A stretch of DNA of 64,000 nucleotides from Edaphobacter aggregans DSM 19364. GTDB taxonomy: Bacteria > Acidobacteriota > Terriglobia > Terriglobales > Acidobacteriaceae. Made by a program: the position numbers and the translations under genes. The stretch lies in the NCBI RefSeq assembly GCF_000745965.1, contig NZ_KN050790.1:83084-147083 (forward strand), read 5' to 3'. Below the pieces are notes generated by a model. That model saw only the letters and a list, made by a program, of their open reading frames with translations. It was not told where the DNA came from and made no database searches. Positions 1 to 10,191 of the stretch are shown piece after piece (the stretch's first letter is position 1; every line of letters starts with the position of its first letter).

Positions 1-1181
<1,181 letters not shown>

Positions 1182-1200
1182 AATCGTTCTCTGGTTCTCC

Positions 1201-2772
1201 TTACATTCCGGTCGTTCTCAACTCAGCGGCATCCGCATCAAGCGCTGCGCCCTGCCGCCTCCATACCAGATACACCGGAACACCAAGCAGAACGATGATC
1301 AGCCCCGGCCAAGTATATTGAGGTTTGTAACGCAATAGTACAAGACTAATCCAGCTGGCCATAACGATATAAAGGGCCGGCAACACCGGATATCCGAACG
1401 CCCGGTAGGGTCGCACTGCCTCCGGCCGCGTCCTGCGCAGCACAAACAGCCCCACGATCGTCAGGATGTAGAAGATCAGCACGGCAAGGATCACATAATC
1501 CAGCAGTTGCCCGTAGCTGCCCGAGAGACACAGCAAGCAGGTCCACGCCCACTGCACCCACAGCGAGTTCACTGGCGTCCTGGAACGCTCGCTGAGCTTT
1601 CCGACGGACTTGAAGAAAAGGCCGTCCCGGCTCATCGCATAGTAGACGCGCGCGCCTGCGAGGAGCATGCCGTTGGCGCACCCGAAGGTGGAGATCAGGA
1701 TCGCCGCCGCCATTAGCTTCGCGCCGGAACCAGTGAATGCGCGCTCCATCACTGCCGTGGCGACACGGTCCTCGGTCGCGAACTGGATTCCGCGCCCTGC
1801 GATGGTCGCGGCGTGGGGATCGCCCGCTAGGGGAAGCACGCTCAGATAGACGAAGTTGCACAGGATATACAGCAGCAGCACCACGCCGGTCCCGATGGCG
1901 AGCGACAGCGGGAGGTTTCGCTTCGGATTCCGAATCTCGCCGGCCGTAAAGGTCACGTTGTTCCAGGCATCGGCACTGAACAGCGAACCAACCTGCACAA
2001 TCGCCAGGATCGTCAGCAGGCCTACATACTCGCTGCCTCCCGGCTGCGACGCATGGAGCGTCTCCCATCCCGCTCCAGCCCAGAAGTTGTGCCAGCCCTC
2101 ACCAAAGTTTGCCGCGAGGGCCGCCGAATCGCGGACCACCACGCCGACCAGCACCACGGCGGCAAGCGCCAGCACCTTCGCCGAGGTGAACAGATTCTGA
2201 ACCGCCGCACCCATCTTCACGCCCAGCGTGTTCAGAATCGTGAGCAGGGTGATGATGACGATCGCGGCAAGATTGGCAGTATTCAGCCCCAGGTCCATGT
2301 TTCCCAGCACCATCGGCCCTACATGCGACGGCGGAACGTGCCCGATATGCCAGATCCAGTTGCTCGCGCTTACCGACGGGAAGAAGACACCGAGAAACTT
2401 GCCGAACGCAACGCCCACAGCGGCGATGGTTCCGGTTTGAATCACAAGGAACAACGTCCAGCCGTAGAGAAATCCCCAGAGCGGCCCGAGTGCCTCGCGA
2501 AGGTAGACATACTGCCCACCCGCCTTCGGCATCATCGCGGCCAGTTCGCCGTAGCTCAGTGCGCCGATGATCGTCATCGCCGCGGTCACCAGCCAGGCTG
2601 CGATCAGCAGCGCCGGCGATCCCAGGACCCGCGACATGTCCGCGGAGACGATAAAGATGCCCGACCCAATCATCGAGCCCATGACGATCGCCGTCGCCGA
2701 AAACAGCCCCATCCCCTGAACGAACTGCGGAGCAGAGGAGGACTCGACCGGTTGATTTTCAGAAACTTTCAC
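1201..2772 (-). CDS. APC-superfamily amino-acid permease
   Basis: A complete 523-residue permease of the inner membrane. The helix-1 motif GSGIF is at residues 36-40, followed by about 12 hydrophobic segments and a short charged C-terminus, which is normal for LAT/APC-type carriers. The start is GTG at 2772 with only a weak purine-rich stretch upstream. It is the first of two adjacent permeases (19-bp gap to the next), which look like divergent relatives rather than a recent duplication, since their N-termini differ. Both lie downstream of the aminopeptidase P/acc/thiE run on the same strand, so peptide breakdown and amino-acid transport may be co-expressed; that is inference from position only. 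Confidence 0.88.
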   Translation of the reverse strand: MKVSENQPVESSSAPQFVQGMGLFSATAIVMGSMIGSGIFIVSADMSRVLGSPALLIAAWLVTAAMTIIGALSYGELAAMMPKAGGQYVYLREALGPLWGFLYGWTLFLVIQTGTIAAVGVAFGKFLGVFFPSVSASNWIWHIGHVPPSHVGPMVLGNMDLGLNTANLAAIVIITLLTILNTLGVKMGAAVQNLFTSAKVLALAAVVLVGVVVRDSAALAANFGEGWHNFWAGAGWETLHASQPGGSEYVGLLTILAIVQVGSLFSADAWNNVTFTAGEIRNPKRNLPLSLAIGTGVVLLLYILCNFVYLSVLPLAGDPHAATIAGRGIQFATEDRVATAVMERAFTGSGAKLMAAAILISTFGCANGMLLAGARVYYAMSRDGLFFKSVGKLSERSRTPVNSLWVQWAWTCLLCLSGSYGQLLDYVILAVLIFYILTIVGLFVLRRTRPEAVRPYRAFGYPVLPALYIVMASWISLVLLRYKPQYTWPGLIIVLLGVPVYLVWRRQGAALDADAAELRTTGM

Positions 2773-2842
2773 GTTGCAGTCTTTTCTATCGTAAATGCAC
2801 GGGAAAGTCTCTCACTAATTGAAACTGAGCAGCGTCGTCCTT

Positions 2843-3760
2843 CTAGGTCCTCATCAGGGTTAGGGCGAAGAAACGAAAGCGCTCCGGAGCCCAGAACGGC
2901 GAAGGCCACTCTATTACCGACTTCTTCATGTACTCGCGTTCGGTCGCCTTATCGCCCGCTGCCCGAGCCGTCAGGCATGCCTTGAACGCCTGATAGCTGA
3001 TGATGCGCTTGCGCCACAGAATGCGCCGCAGTCCGGTCATGTCGGCCAGCAGGACGTCATCCAGCATCTTCATAAAGTCGTTGAACATATGGTGGGCGTC
3101 TCCGCTGAGACCGCCCGCGCTGGAACGGTAGTCGGTCAGCGGCTCGGGACACACACAGAACGATCCGGTTGCGATTAAACGGAACCACAGGTTCCAGTCC
3201 TCGCTTCCCATCTGCCTCTCATCGAAGCCGCGTCCCAGCTTGTCCAGCGCCGAGCGCCTGAGCAGAACCGACGACGGCGGGATTCCCGGGTTGCACCACC
3301 TGAGGGTCGGCCAAAGCGTTGTATGATCCACCGGCTTCAGATCGATCAGGTGAACGCCCTCGTCGGTCATCACACGCAGCCCGGTGTAGTTCCCTACGGC
3401 CTCCGGATGCTCCTGGAGCACTCGGATCTGCGTTGTCAGCTTCGCCGGTTCCCACCAGTCGTCCGCATCGAGAAATGCGATGAACTCGCCTGTCGCCACG
3501 CGCAATCCAGCATTCCTTGCCTTAGCCGGTCCGCCGTTCTGCTGGCAGAGTAGGGTGACCTGTTCGCTGTACTCTGTCTCGACAATCTCTCGGGTGCGGT
3601 CCTTCGAGCCATCATCGACGACGATGATCTGACTCACCGGATAGGTCTGCTTCAGGATGCTGTCCACGGCACGCCGGATAAACCGCTCGCCGTTATAGAC
3701 AGGGATGACGACCGTCACCGCACCGTCTATGGGCTCTAGTTCCCTCTCCACCATCGTCAT
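2843..3760 (-). CDS. Family 2 glycosyltransferase
   Basis: Predicted cytosolic GT-A fold glycosyltransferase (305 residues from the chosen start). It has the GT2 start VTVVIPVYNG at about residues 15-24, the nucleotide-binding VVDDGS at about 47-52, a GGPAKARNAG segment, and the metal/UDP-sugar-binding DADD at 98-101. No transmembrane segments are evident. The reading frame stays open to 3823, but the ATG at 3760 is preferred because AAGGTGG lies just upstream and the conserved domain begins soon after it. The acceptor and sugar are unknown. It sits alone between thiE and permeases, with no other polysaccharide genes, so the context does not help. Confidence 0.85.
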   Translation of the reverse strand: MTMVERELEPIDGAVTVVIPVYNGERFIRRAVDSILKQTYPVSQIIVVDDGSKDRTREIVETEYSEQVTLLCQQNGGPAKARNAGLRVATGEFIAFLDADDWWEPAKLTTQIRVLQEHPEAVGNYTGLRVMTDEGVHLIDLKPVDHTTLWPTLRWCNPGIPPSSVLLRRSALDKLGRGFDERQMGSEDWNLWFRLIATGSFCVCPEPLTDYRSSAGGLSGDAHHMFNDFMKMLDDVLLADMTGLRRILWRKRIISYQAFKACLTARAAGDKATEREYMKKSVIEWPSPFWAPERFRFFALTLMRT

Positions 3761-3844
3761 CCGTCCACCTTGAAGGCTCTTCCACTTGTTTCGCTTAGCC
3801 GAAGCATAGCAAATCGTCAGCAAGCAGACGTTACTGTCAACCCT

Positions 3845-4531
3845 CTATCGCACCGACTGGTTCCGTTCCGGTCGAGGCATGCTCTTTAGAAAAGCTCGAA
3901 CCACCGCTCCGGGCTCCCGATTCAGCAGAGCGCCGATCACGGCGACCGAATCCGCACCAGCCCTAATGACACTGCCTGCATTCTCGGGAAGAATTCCGCC
4001 GATGGCAACCAGTGGCCTCGTCGTAAGCTCACGCGCTCGTTTGACACCCTGCAGGCCTACCACCGGCTCCGCATCGGCCTTAGTCGACGTCGCAAAGACG
4101 GGCCCAATCGCGATATAGTCTGCGCCGGCGGCATCGGCGGACTGCACCTGCTCGTCGGTATGGGTCGAACAGCCAACGATCCCTCCCGGCTGCAATACTG
4201 CCCGGGCCTCCGCTATCGCGGCGTCTCCCTGCCCAACATGCACTTTGTTCCAGCCTGAGAGCATCGCAAGGACGGGAGAATCGTTCATCACCAGCATGGG
4301 ACTGTGTCCACGAAAGACCTCATCGATGATCTTCGCGTTACGCAGACTCTCCTCGTCCGTTCCCCGCTTGTCGCGATACTGAAGAAGCGTTACCCCCGCG
4401 TCGCGCAACTTCTCCACAAACCAGCTCAGCGCAAGCCCACGGCTGGCAAGCATCTCCGCATCGACGATAGGATAGAGGCGGGGCAGTCTCAGGGCACGCG
4501 ATGATAGTCGACCTCGAGCAGTTTTTCCCAT
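3845..4531 (-). CDS. thiE: Thiamine-phosphate synthase
   Basis: Couples hydroxymethylpyrimidine pyrophosphate to the thiazole phosphate to make thiamine monophosphate, in the cytosol. The TIM-barrel landmarks are in order: LYPIVD near residue 19, LLQYRDK at 49-55 (phosphate/pyrophosphate binding), KVHVGQGD near 96-103, GCSTHT near 120, GPVFATSTK at 143-151, and VAIGGI near 175-180. The length of 228 is normal. The ATG at 4531 follows a good AAGGGGG ribosome site. No TPP riboswitch consensus was seen in the 92 bp upstream, and no other thi gene is nearby; thiE seems to be transcribed from the accB-accC side. Confidence 0.95.
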   Translation of the reverse strand: MGKTARGRLSSRALRLPRLYPIVDAEMLASRGLALSWFVEKLRDAGVTLLQYRDKRGTDEESLRNAKIIDEVFRGHSPMLVMNDSPVLAMLSGWNKVHVGQGDAAIAEARAVLQPGGIVGCSTHTDEQVQSADAAGADYIAIGPVFATSTKADAEPVVGLQGVKRARELTTRPLVAIGGILPENAGSVIRAGADSVAVIGALLNREPGAVVRAFLKSMPRPERNQSVR

Positions 4532-4623
4532 GTCGCCCCCTTTGAAGTTGGTAAAGAGCGGCCAGGTGCTGTAGTTCGCATCACGCGTAAATCGTCGCCT
4601 GGAGGGGAAGCTCGATGCCGTGC

Positions 4624-6009
4624 CTAGCGTGATCCGGAATTGGCACCTAGGCCCTGAGCATCCCTCTGCCGCTCCAGAAACCTCTCCATGAACTTGGTAT
4701 CGAATTTGCCGGCGCGAAACTCCTCGTCGGCAAAGATCCGCAGATGCAGCGGAATCGTGGTATGGATTCCCTGAACGACGAATTGACTTAGCGCTCGCTG
4801 CATCCGGTTCATCGCCTCTTCGCGGTCCTTGCCGTGACAGATCAGCTTAGCAATCATCGAGTCGTAGTATGGTGGAACAACGCCCTCGGCATATTGTGCC
4901 GTGTCGACGCGCACGCCGTTGCCCCCAGGCACGTTGAACGCGGTGATCTTTCCCGCGCTCGGCGTAAACTTCTCCGGATGCTCGGCATTGATGCGGCACT
5001 CGATGGCATGGCCCCGAATCTCCACCGGCCCGGTCACGATGGAGCTCAACTTTTCACCCGCAGCGATCCTCAGCTGTGCCTTCACCAGATCGATCCCCGT
5101 CACCATCTCCGTGACGCAGTGCTCCACCTGGATGCGAGTGTTCATCTCGATGAAGTAGATCTTTCCGTCCTCGTCCATGAGGAACTCGATCGTTCCAGCG
5201 TTCCAATAGCCAATATTCTCGAGCGACTTGCGGATAGTCTTGCCCAGTTCCTCGCGTAGCTTCGGAGTCACCTGCAGGCTCGGAGCCTCTTCGATCAGCT
5301 TCTGATGACGACGCTGAATCGAGCACTCACGCTCGCCCAGACTCATCACGTTGCCGTGCTCATCCGCGAGCACCTGGAACTCGATGTGCCGGGGCCGCTC
5401 GATGAACTTCTCCATGTACAGGTCGCCATTGCCGAACGCATTCGCCGCCTCAGTCGAGGCCTGGTTGTAGAGTGCCGGAAGCTCCTCGGCGTTGCGGCAG
5501 ATACGCATACCGCGTCCGCCGCCGCCGGCAACGGCCTTCAGAATGATGGGATAGCCCACGCTCTTCGCCCACTCGAGCGCCTCCCCCTCGCTTGCGATGA
5601 CGCCGTCGGAGCCGGGAAGGATCGGGACTTTTGCCTTCTTCATCGTCTGCCGCGCCGTCGACTTCTCGCCCATCATGCGCGTTACTTCGGGAGGAGGCCC
5701 GATGAACTTGATGTTCGACGCCCGGCATACCTCGGCAAAGTTCGCATTCTCACTCAACAGACCGTAGCCCGGATGGATTGCATCTACATCCGCGATCTCG
5801 GCAGCCGAGATCACAGCCGGAACATTCAAGTAGCTCTCCGCCGAACGTGCGGGCCCGATGCAGATCGCCTCATCAGCAAACTTCACATGCAGCGAATTCC
5901 TGTCCGGCTCGCTGTACACCGCAACCGTGCGGATGCCGAGCTCCTTGCATGCGCTGATTACGCGCAGCGCGATCTCCCCACGATTTGCAATCAGTACCTT
6001 TCGAAACAT
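4624..6009 (-). CDS. accC: Acetyl-CoA carboxylase, biotin carboxylase subunit
   Basis: ATP-dependent carboxylation of the biotin on AccB, the first half-reaction of acetyl-CoA carboxylase in fatty-acid synthesis. The 461-residue protein has the N-terminal FRKVLIANRGEIA, the SENANFAE segment, the ATP-grasp glycine loop GGGGRGM at 162-168, and the catalytic EMNTRIQVEH region. Ile replaces the commoner Leu in RLQVEH, a conservative change. It lies 60 bp downstream of accB on the same strand, the usual accBC arrangement. The start ATG at 6009 is supported by GGAAGG about 11 nt upstream. Confidence 0.97.
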   Translation of the reverse strand: MFRKVLIANRGEIALRVISACKELGIRTVAVYSEPDRNSLHVKFADEAICIGPARSAESYLNVPAVISAAEIADVDAIHPGYGLLSENANFAEVCRASNIKFIGPPPEVTRMMGEKSTARQTMKKAKVPILPGSDGVIASEGEALEWAKSVGYPIILKAVAGGGGRGMRICRNAEELPALYNQASTEAANAFGNGDLYMEKFIERPRHIEFQVLADEHGNVMSLGERECSIQRRHQKLIEEAPSLQVTPKLREELGKTIRKSLENIGYWNAGTIEFLMDEDGKIYFIEMNTRIQVEHCVTEMVTGIDLVKAQLRIAAGEKLSSIVTGPVEIRGHAIECRINAEHPEKFTPSAGKITAFNVPGGNGVRVDTAQYAEGVVPPYYDSMIAKLICHGKDREEAMNRMQRALSQFVVQGIHTTIPLHLRIFADEEFRAGKFDTKFMERFLERQRDAQGLGANSGSR

Positions 6010-6069
6010 AAATGCAGATGCCTTCCGTCGAAACCTGTGCTAACGAATCCGTTATCGAATACGAAATTG

Positions 6070-6567
6070 CTATCGCGGCCTGATTGCGAACAGCGCCTGC
6101 CCATACTCCACCGGCTGCCCGCTGGTGGCGATTCGTTTCACCACTTCGCCTGCCACATCGGACTCGATCTCGTTCATCAGCTTCATCGCTTCGACGATGC
6201 AGAGCACCTGCCCGACCTCTACCTGGTCGCCCACCTGAACAAACGGCGGCGCGCCGGGAGCCGGCGATTCGTAGAACGTCCCTACGATGGGCGACTTTAC
6301 CTCGTGGAGCTTCTCTTCAGCCGCCGCAGCAGGCGTCTGCGCCGGCGCTGCAGCCACGGGAGCGGCAACAGGAGTGGCCGCGCCATGAGAGGTCATCAGC
6401 CGGCTAAGCTGCGCCAGATCCAGACCGCTCGGCTGAACCACCGCGGGCTCACCAGCAAATTTGATCCTTACCTTCAGGTCGGCCTGTTCCATGTCGAACT
6501 CGGCGATCTCATTCGCCTTCAAAAATTCGACCAATTCGCGAAGCTCTTGCATCTTTGTTCCGTCCAT
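6070..6567 (-). CDS. accB: Acetyl-CoA carboxylase biotin carboxyl carrier protein
   Basis: Carries the carboxylated biotin between AccC and the carboxyltransferase. The 165-residue protein has an N-terminal helix, an Ala/Pro-rich flexible linker at about 70-100, and a C-terminal biotinyl domain with EAMKLMNEI, in which Lys129 is the biotinylation site. The start ATG at 6567 is preceded by GGGAGAG. It lies between the aminopeptidase P gene (37-bp gap) and accC, an order common in bacteria. The expected carboxyltransferase genes accA and accD are not in this window. Confidence 0.97.
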   Translation of the reverse strand: MDGTKMQELRELVEFLKANEIAEFDMEQADLKVRIKFAGEPAVVQPSGLDLAQLSRLMTSHGAATPVAAPVAAAPAQTPAAAAEEKLHEVKSPIVGTFYESPAPGAPPFVQVGDQVEVGQVLCIVEAMKLMNEIESDVAGEVVKRIATSGQPVEYGQALFAIRPR

Positions 6568-6604
6568 CGTCTCTCCCGTGCCTGTTGCGGCACTTCTCTT
6601 GTTG

Positions 6605-7690
6605 TTAAAGCTCGATCCAGGCCTTCACACTCGGCGTCAGCACCTCGCTGCCCGCCGCTGTCACCAGAACCATATCCTCAATCCGTAATCCGAACCTGGC
6701 CGGCATATACACTCCAGGCTCGATCGTGATCACCATCCCCTGCTGGAGCACCTGCGTCTGCTTTGCCGCAAGCCTCGGGCCCTCGTGAATCTCAAGCCCG
6801 ACTCCGTGGCCCGTCGAATGCGTGAAGTACTCTTCCAGACCAGCTCTTCGCAGCACACTCCGCGCGGCCTCATCGACCTCGCCCGCGGTCACGCCTGTGG
6901 CCACTGCCGCGACCGCAGTCTCCTGCGCTTCCAGAACCGCATCATACACTTCCCGCTCTTCCGGGCGCGCCTTTCCGAGGTGAACGGTCCTGGTCATGTC
7001 GCTCATATATCCGTTCAGCACGACACCAAAATCCAAGGTCACGAAGCCGCGCTTCGGCAGCTTAGCGCCGCTCGCGCGTCCATGTGGCAGCGCGCTGCGC
7101 TCACCCGATGCGACGATTGTCTCAAAGGACATCGCCTCGGCGCCGGCCATCCGTGCAGCATGCTCCAGTGTCGCAGCGACCTCCATCTCCTTCAATCCCG
7201 GGCGAAGATACCCCAGCATCTCATCGAATAGCTTGCCTCCAAGTTCAGCGGCAGCTCTTATCTTCGCGATCTCATCAGCATCTTTGACCTCGCGGAGCCG
7301 GGCCACCAGCGGCTCTACCGCGACAAACATCCCTCGCCGCACCTTCGCGGGAACGGCCTTGCGCATTGTCTCGAACGCCGCCACGGTTGTATGCACGGCG
7401 TCGAAGCCGCAGCGCTTCACCCCCACCTCCACCATCCACTCACAGGCTGCTGTCACGGCCGGCTTCTTCGCGATCACGACCCGCGTCCCCGCCACCTCGT
7501 CTTTGGCCTGCGCGGTGTACCGGCCATCGGTAAACAACACCGCCCTGGCCCCGGCCAGCACCAGCGCCGCGTTCGATCCCGTAAATCCGCAAAGATAACG
7601 AACGTCCGCCAGGTGCGTCACCAGCAGCCCATCTCCCCCCGCCGCCTTCGCTGCCCCGGCCGCTCGTCTCTTACGCGCTCTAAAGTTCAT
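6605..7690 (-). CDS. M24-family Xaa-Pro aminopeptidase
   Basis: Cytosolic metallopeptidase that removes N-terminal residues before proline. The 361-residue protein has an N-terminal creatinase-like domain and a C-terminal pita-bread domain with all five M24 metal ligands: Asp in LDFGVVLNGYMSDMTR (two), His in GHGVGLEIHEGP, Glu in ITIEPGVY and Glu in LRIEDMVLV. The frame is open to 7756, but that start would leave only 6 bp to the divergent gene at 7763. ATG 7690 is therefore preferred, giving space for promoters. Pairing with accB-accC is common in other bacteria. Confidence 0.92.
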   Translation of the reverse strand: MNFRARKRRAAGAAKAAGGDGLLVTHLADVRYLCGFTGSNAALVLAGARAVLFTDGRYTAQAKDEVAGTRVVIAKKPAVTAACEWMVEVGVKRCGFDAVHTTVAAFETMRKAVPAKVRRGMFVAVEPLVARLREVKDADEIAKIRAAAELGGKLFDEMLGYLRPGLKEMEVAATLEHAARMAGAEAMSFETIVASGERSALPHGRASGAKLPKRGFVTLDFGVVLNGYMSDMTRTVHLGKARPEEREVYDAVLEAQETAVAAVATGVTAGEVDEAARSVLRRAGLEEYFTHSTGHGVGLEIHEGPRLAAKQTQVLQQGMVITIEPGVYMPARFGLRIEDMVLVTAAGSEVLTPSVKAWIEL

Positions 7691-7762
7691 TTCTTTGATT
7701 CTACTCAACCTTGAAAGATCGACACGGGGCAGCTGACGTCCACAAGCCGTTATCATTGGAGT

Positions 7763-8641
7763 ATGCCCGCTACATTACGCGGCTCCTTGCCGTCCGGCCT
7801 TAGCCGTCGCAAATTCATCCTTGGCTCCGGCGTTGCCGCGGCAGGTCTCGCTCTTTACTCCGGAGAGATCGCCCGACACGAGATCGACCTAGTCGAGACC
7901 ACCATACGAATCAACAATCTCCCCGCGCCTTTTCACGGCTTCCGCATCGCCCAACTCTCCGATATTCACCTCGACGAGTTCACGGAGCCCGTCTTCCTCG
8001 AGTACGTCGTACATCGCATCAACGCGCTCTCACCTGACCTCGTCCTTGTCACCGGCGACTTCATCACCCGAGGCTCGCTGACCTTCATCAACAGCCGCCA
8101 TGCAGCTTACCGCTCTACCGAGATACTGAGCACCCTCAAAGCGCCTCAGACCTACGCTGTCCTCGGCAATCACGACGTCGCCGTCAGCGCTTCGCTTGTC
8201 AGCGATGCGCTGCGCTCCCGTGGAATTCCTCTCCTGGTTAACCAACACGTTCCCATCGAGCGGTCGGGTGCGCGATTCTGGCTGTGCGGCTCTGACGACG
8301 CCGGAACCAGCCACCCCGACCTCGACCTCGCGATCCCTCAAAGGCCCGACGGCCCTGTCATCCTCATGGTGCACGAGCCCGACTACGCCGATACCGTGGT
8401 CCAGCATCCGCGTGGCCAGTCCGTCGACCTCATGCTCTCGGGCCACTCCCACGGCGGCCAAGTCCGCATGCCCTTCTACGGCCCGCTTATTCTGCCGCCT
8501 ATGGGCCAAAAGTACGTTATGGGCCACTTCCAGTTCGGCAAGATGCAGCTCTACGTCAACCGGGGCCTCGGCTCTGTGGGGCTTCCGTTTCGCTTCAACT
8601 GCCCGCCTGAGGTCACCCTCCACACTCTGCAGCAGGCCTGA
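7763..8641 (+). CDS. Exported calcineurin-like metallophosphoesterase
   Basis: Predicted di-metal phosphoesterase, 292 residues. The N-terminus has SRRKFILGSGVAAAGLAL at about 14-31, a Tat-type signal with twin arginine and hydrophobic stretch, so the folded enzyme is probably exported or membrane-anchored. The metallophosphatase motifs are in order: LSDIHLD at about 65-71, TGDFITRG, LGNHD, and the C-terminal SGHSHGGQ. This resembles the YkuE/YaeI group acting on phosphoester bonds of lipids or nucleotides; the substrate is not known. It is transcribed divergently from aminopeptidase P. GGAG lies very close to the ATG, so the start is slightly uncertain. Confidence 0.88.
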   Translation: MPATLRGSLPSGLSRRKFILGSGVAAAGLALYSGEIARHEIDLVETTIRINNLPAPFHGFRIAQLSDIHLDEFTEPVFLEYVVHRINALSPDLVLVTGDFITRGSLTFINSRHAAYRSTEILSTLKAPQTYAVLGNHDVAVSASLVSDALRSRGIPLLVNQHVPIERSGARFWLCGSDDAGTSHPDLDLAIPQRPDGPVILMVHEPDYADTVVQHPRGQSVDLMLSGHSHGGQVRMPFYGPLILPPMGQKYVMGHFQFGKMQLYVNRGLGSVGLPFRFNCPPEVTLHTLQQA

Positions 8642-8709
8642 CAGTTACGTACTTATTCTTTGAACGGAAGCAGTTGGCGCATGATCTGAGCCTCCGCTTT
8701 ATCGTGCTA

Positions 8710-8961
8710 CTACCGCGCCCGTCCCGCCGGTTTCTTCTGCTTCGGAGTCACGATTGCCGGAGCCGAGGGCTTTACACCGCTCTTCTCATCCATCCACGCA
8801 TCCAGCAGGGATTTCTTGAACCGCCAGCGGTTTCCCAACTTGAATGCCGGGATGAATCCCTCCGAGGCATACCGGTACAACGTATCTCCGCTGATGCCGA
8901 GATACTCCGACGCCTGCCGGATATCCATGACCTCGCGCGGTGCCGTCTGTGCCTGTGCCAT
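8710..8961 (-). CDS. Small excisionase/MerR-type helix-turn-helix protein
   Basis: An 83-residue DNA-binding protein. Residues about 11-60 form the MerR-like winged HTH seen in excisionase-family proteins: MDIRQASEYLGISGDTLYRY, then KLGNRWRFKKSLLDAWM, where the wing reads the minor groove. The C-terminus is a short basic tail. ATG 8961 is chosen over the GTG at 9066 because the domain begins just after it and GGAG occurs upstream, although the spacing is long. No integrase or phage gene is adjacent, so it is more likely a stand-alone regulator than a true excisionase. Its targets are unknown. Confidence 0.75.
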   Translation of the reverse strand: MAQAQTAPREVMDIRQASEYLGISGDTLYRYASEGFIPAFKLGNRWRFKKSLLDAWMDEKSGVKPSAPAIVTPKQKKPAGRAR

Positions 8962-9107
8962 TGGGATAGACCACTCCAATTCCAGAAAGAAACGGGCGAA
9001 AAATCGGGAGAGCCCGCTTAACCCGGCACACTCTTTGTATTCCCTTTTTCCTGCCCGTTCAATCACTTTTTTGAGCTATTTACCAACAACTAACTGATAA
9101 CCAGAGA

Positions 9108-10151
9108 CTAAACAGTGCTTTTCGGAGGCTGCAGGCTGGTCATCACGTCAAATAGATCCTCTCCCACGGTCCGCGTCTTGGAAATCGCGTCCGCGATGGG
9201 AATGCTCGTGATCTGCGTCCCCTTCAGAACCACGAGTTGGCCAAACTTGCCCGCATGAACCAGGTCGATCGCGGCCACACCATATCGTGTCGCAAGCATC
9301 CGGTCGTAAGCAGTCGGCGTACCGCCGCGTTGAGTGTGCCCCAGGTTCACGCTCCGGGTCTCGTACTTCGTCCTCTTCTCGATCTCCTCTGCGAGCGCCT
9401 GCCCGATGCCGCTCAGTCGCACATGACCGAACGAATCCACGCTGGTCCCCTGAGTCGCCTGCCCGCCCTCGGGAAACTGCGCCCCCTCCGCCGCCACCAC
9501 AATCGCGAACTTCTTGCCATGATCGTGGCGATACTTCAGCAGACGGCAGACCTCGTCAATGTCGATCGGTTTCTCCGGAACCAGGATCGCATCCGCTCCT
9601 CCAGCGATTCCCGCCGTGATTGCAATCCATCCCGCGTCGCGTCCCATTACCTCCACCACCAGCACACGGTTATGGGCCTCGGCGGTCGAGTGCAGCCGGT
9701 CCACCGCCTCCGTCGCAATCGTCACAGCAGTATCGAACCCGAAGCAGACGTCCGTTCCGCTCAGGTCGTTGTCGATCGTCTTAGGAACCCCTACGCACTT
9801 CACCTCGCGCTCGCTCAGCGCCAGCGAGATCGACTGCGTGTCATCTCCACCCAGAGCAATCAGCGCGTCCAACTTGTTCTTCTCGATCGTCTCCAAGCAC
9901 TTCTCAAACCCACCCGGAATCTTCTTCACGTTCGTGCGCGAGGAGCGAAGGATCGTTCCACCCTTATGTAGGATCCCCGAAGTCGTCTTCAGATCGAGCG
10001 GCATCGTCACGTTGTCGATGACGCCACGCCACCCCTCCATGAAGCCAACAAATTCGTCCCCGTAATGCTGGATTCCCTTTCGCACAGCAGCCCGTATGAC
10101 AGCATTCAACCCGGGGCAGTCGCCGCCGCCCGTCAACATTCCAATACGCAT
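9108..10151 (-). CDS. pfp: 6-phosphofructokinase with pyrophosphate-type signature
   Basis: Phosphorylates fructose 6-phosphate in glycolysis. The 347-residue protein starts MRIGMLTGGGDCPGLN and matches the PFK fold throughout. Two residues that separate donor types are visible. The loop that is GGDG in ATP enzymes is GGDD at 101-104, and the PGTIDND segment reads PKTIDND at 123-129. Asp and Lys at these positions are known from the literature to mark PPi-dependent enzymes, while Gly/Gly marks ATP enzymes. The enzyme is therefore predicted to use PPi and to work reversibly. The catalytic Asp of TIDND is present. It is a stand-alone gene on the minus strand, 40 bp from the MBL-hydrolase gene. 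Confidence 0.9.
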   Translation of the reverse strand: MRIGMLTGGGDCPGLNAVIRAAVRKGIQHYGDEFVGFMEGWRGVIDNVTMPLDLKTTSGILHKGGTILRSSRTNVKKIPGGFEKCLETIEKNKLDALIALGGDDTQSISLALSEREVKCVGVPKTIDNDLSGTDVCFGFDTAVTIATEAVDRLHSTAEAHNRVLVVEVMGRDAGWIAITAGIAGGADAILVPEKPIDIDEVCRLLKYRHDHGKKFAIVVAAEGAQFPEGGQATQGTSVDSFGHVRLSGIGQALAEEIEKRTKYETRSVNLGHTQRGGTPTAYDRMLATRYGVAAIDLVHAGKFGQLVVLKGTQITSIPIADAISKTRTVGEDLFDVMTSLQPPKSTV

Positions 10152-10191
10152 CGAATCTCCTTTGCTACGACGGCAAAATCATACCGCAGTG

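Noticed and set aside
4532..4623. TPP riboswitch before thiE
   Set aside because: The CTGAGA/ACCTGATCTGGATAATGCC-type core was not seen in this 92-bp gap.
5305..6729. Plus-strand frame opposite accC and accB
   Set aside because: Shadow of two highly conserved genes; no recognisable protein.
8710..8961. Prophage or integrative element signalled by the excisionase-like protein
   Set aside because: No integrase, attachment site or phage gene is near; MerR-like small HTH proteins are common outside mobile elements.
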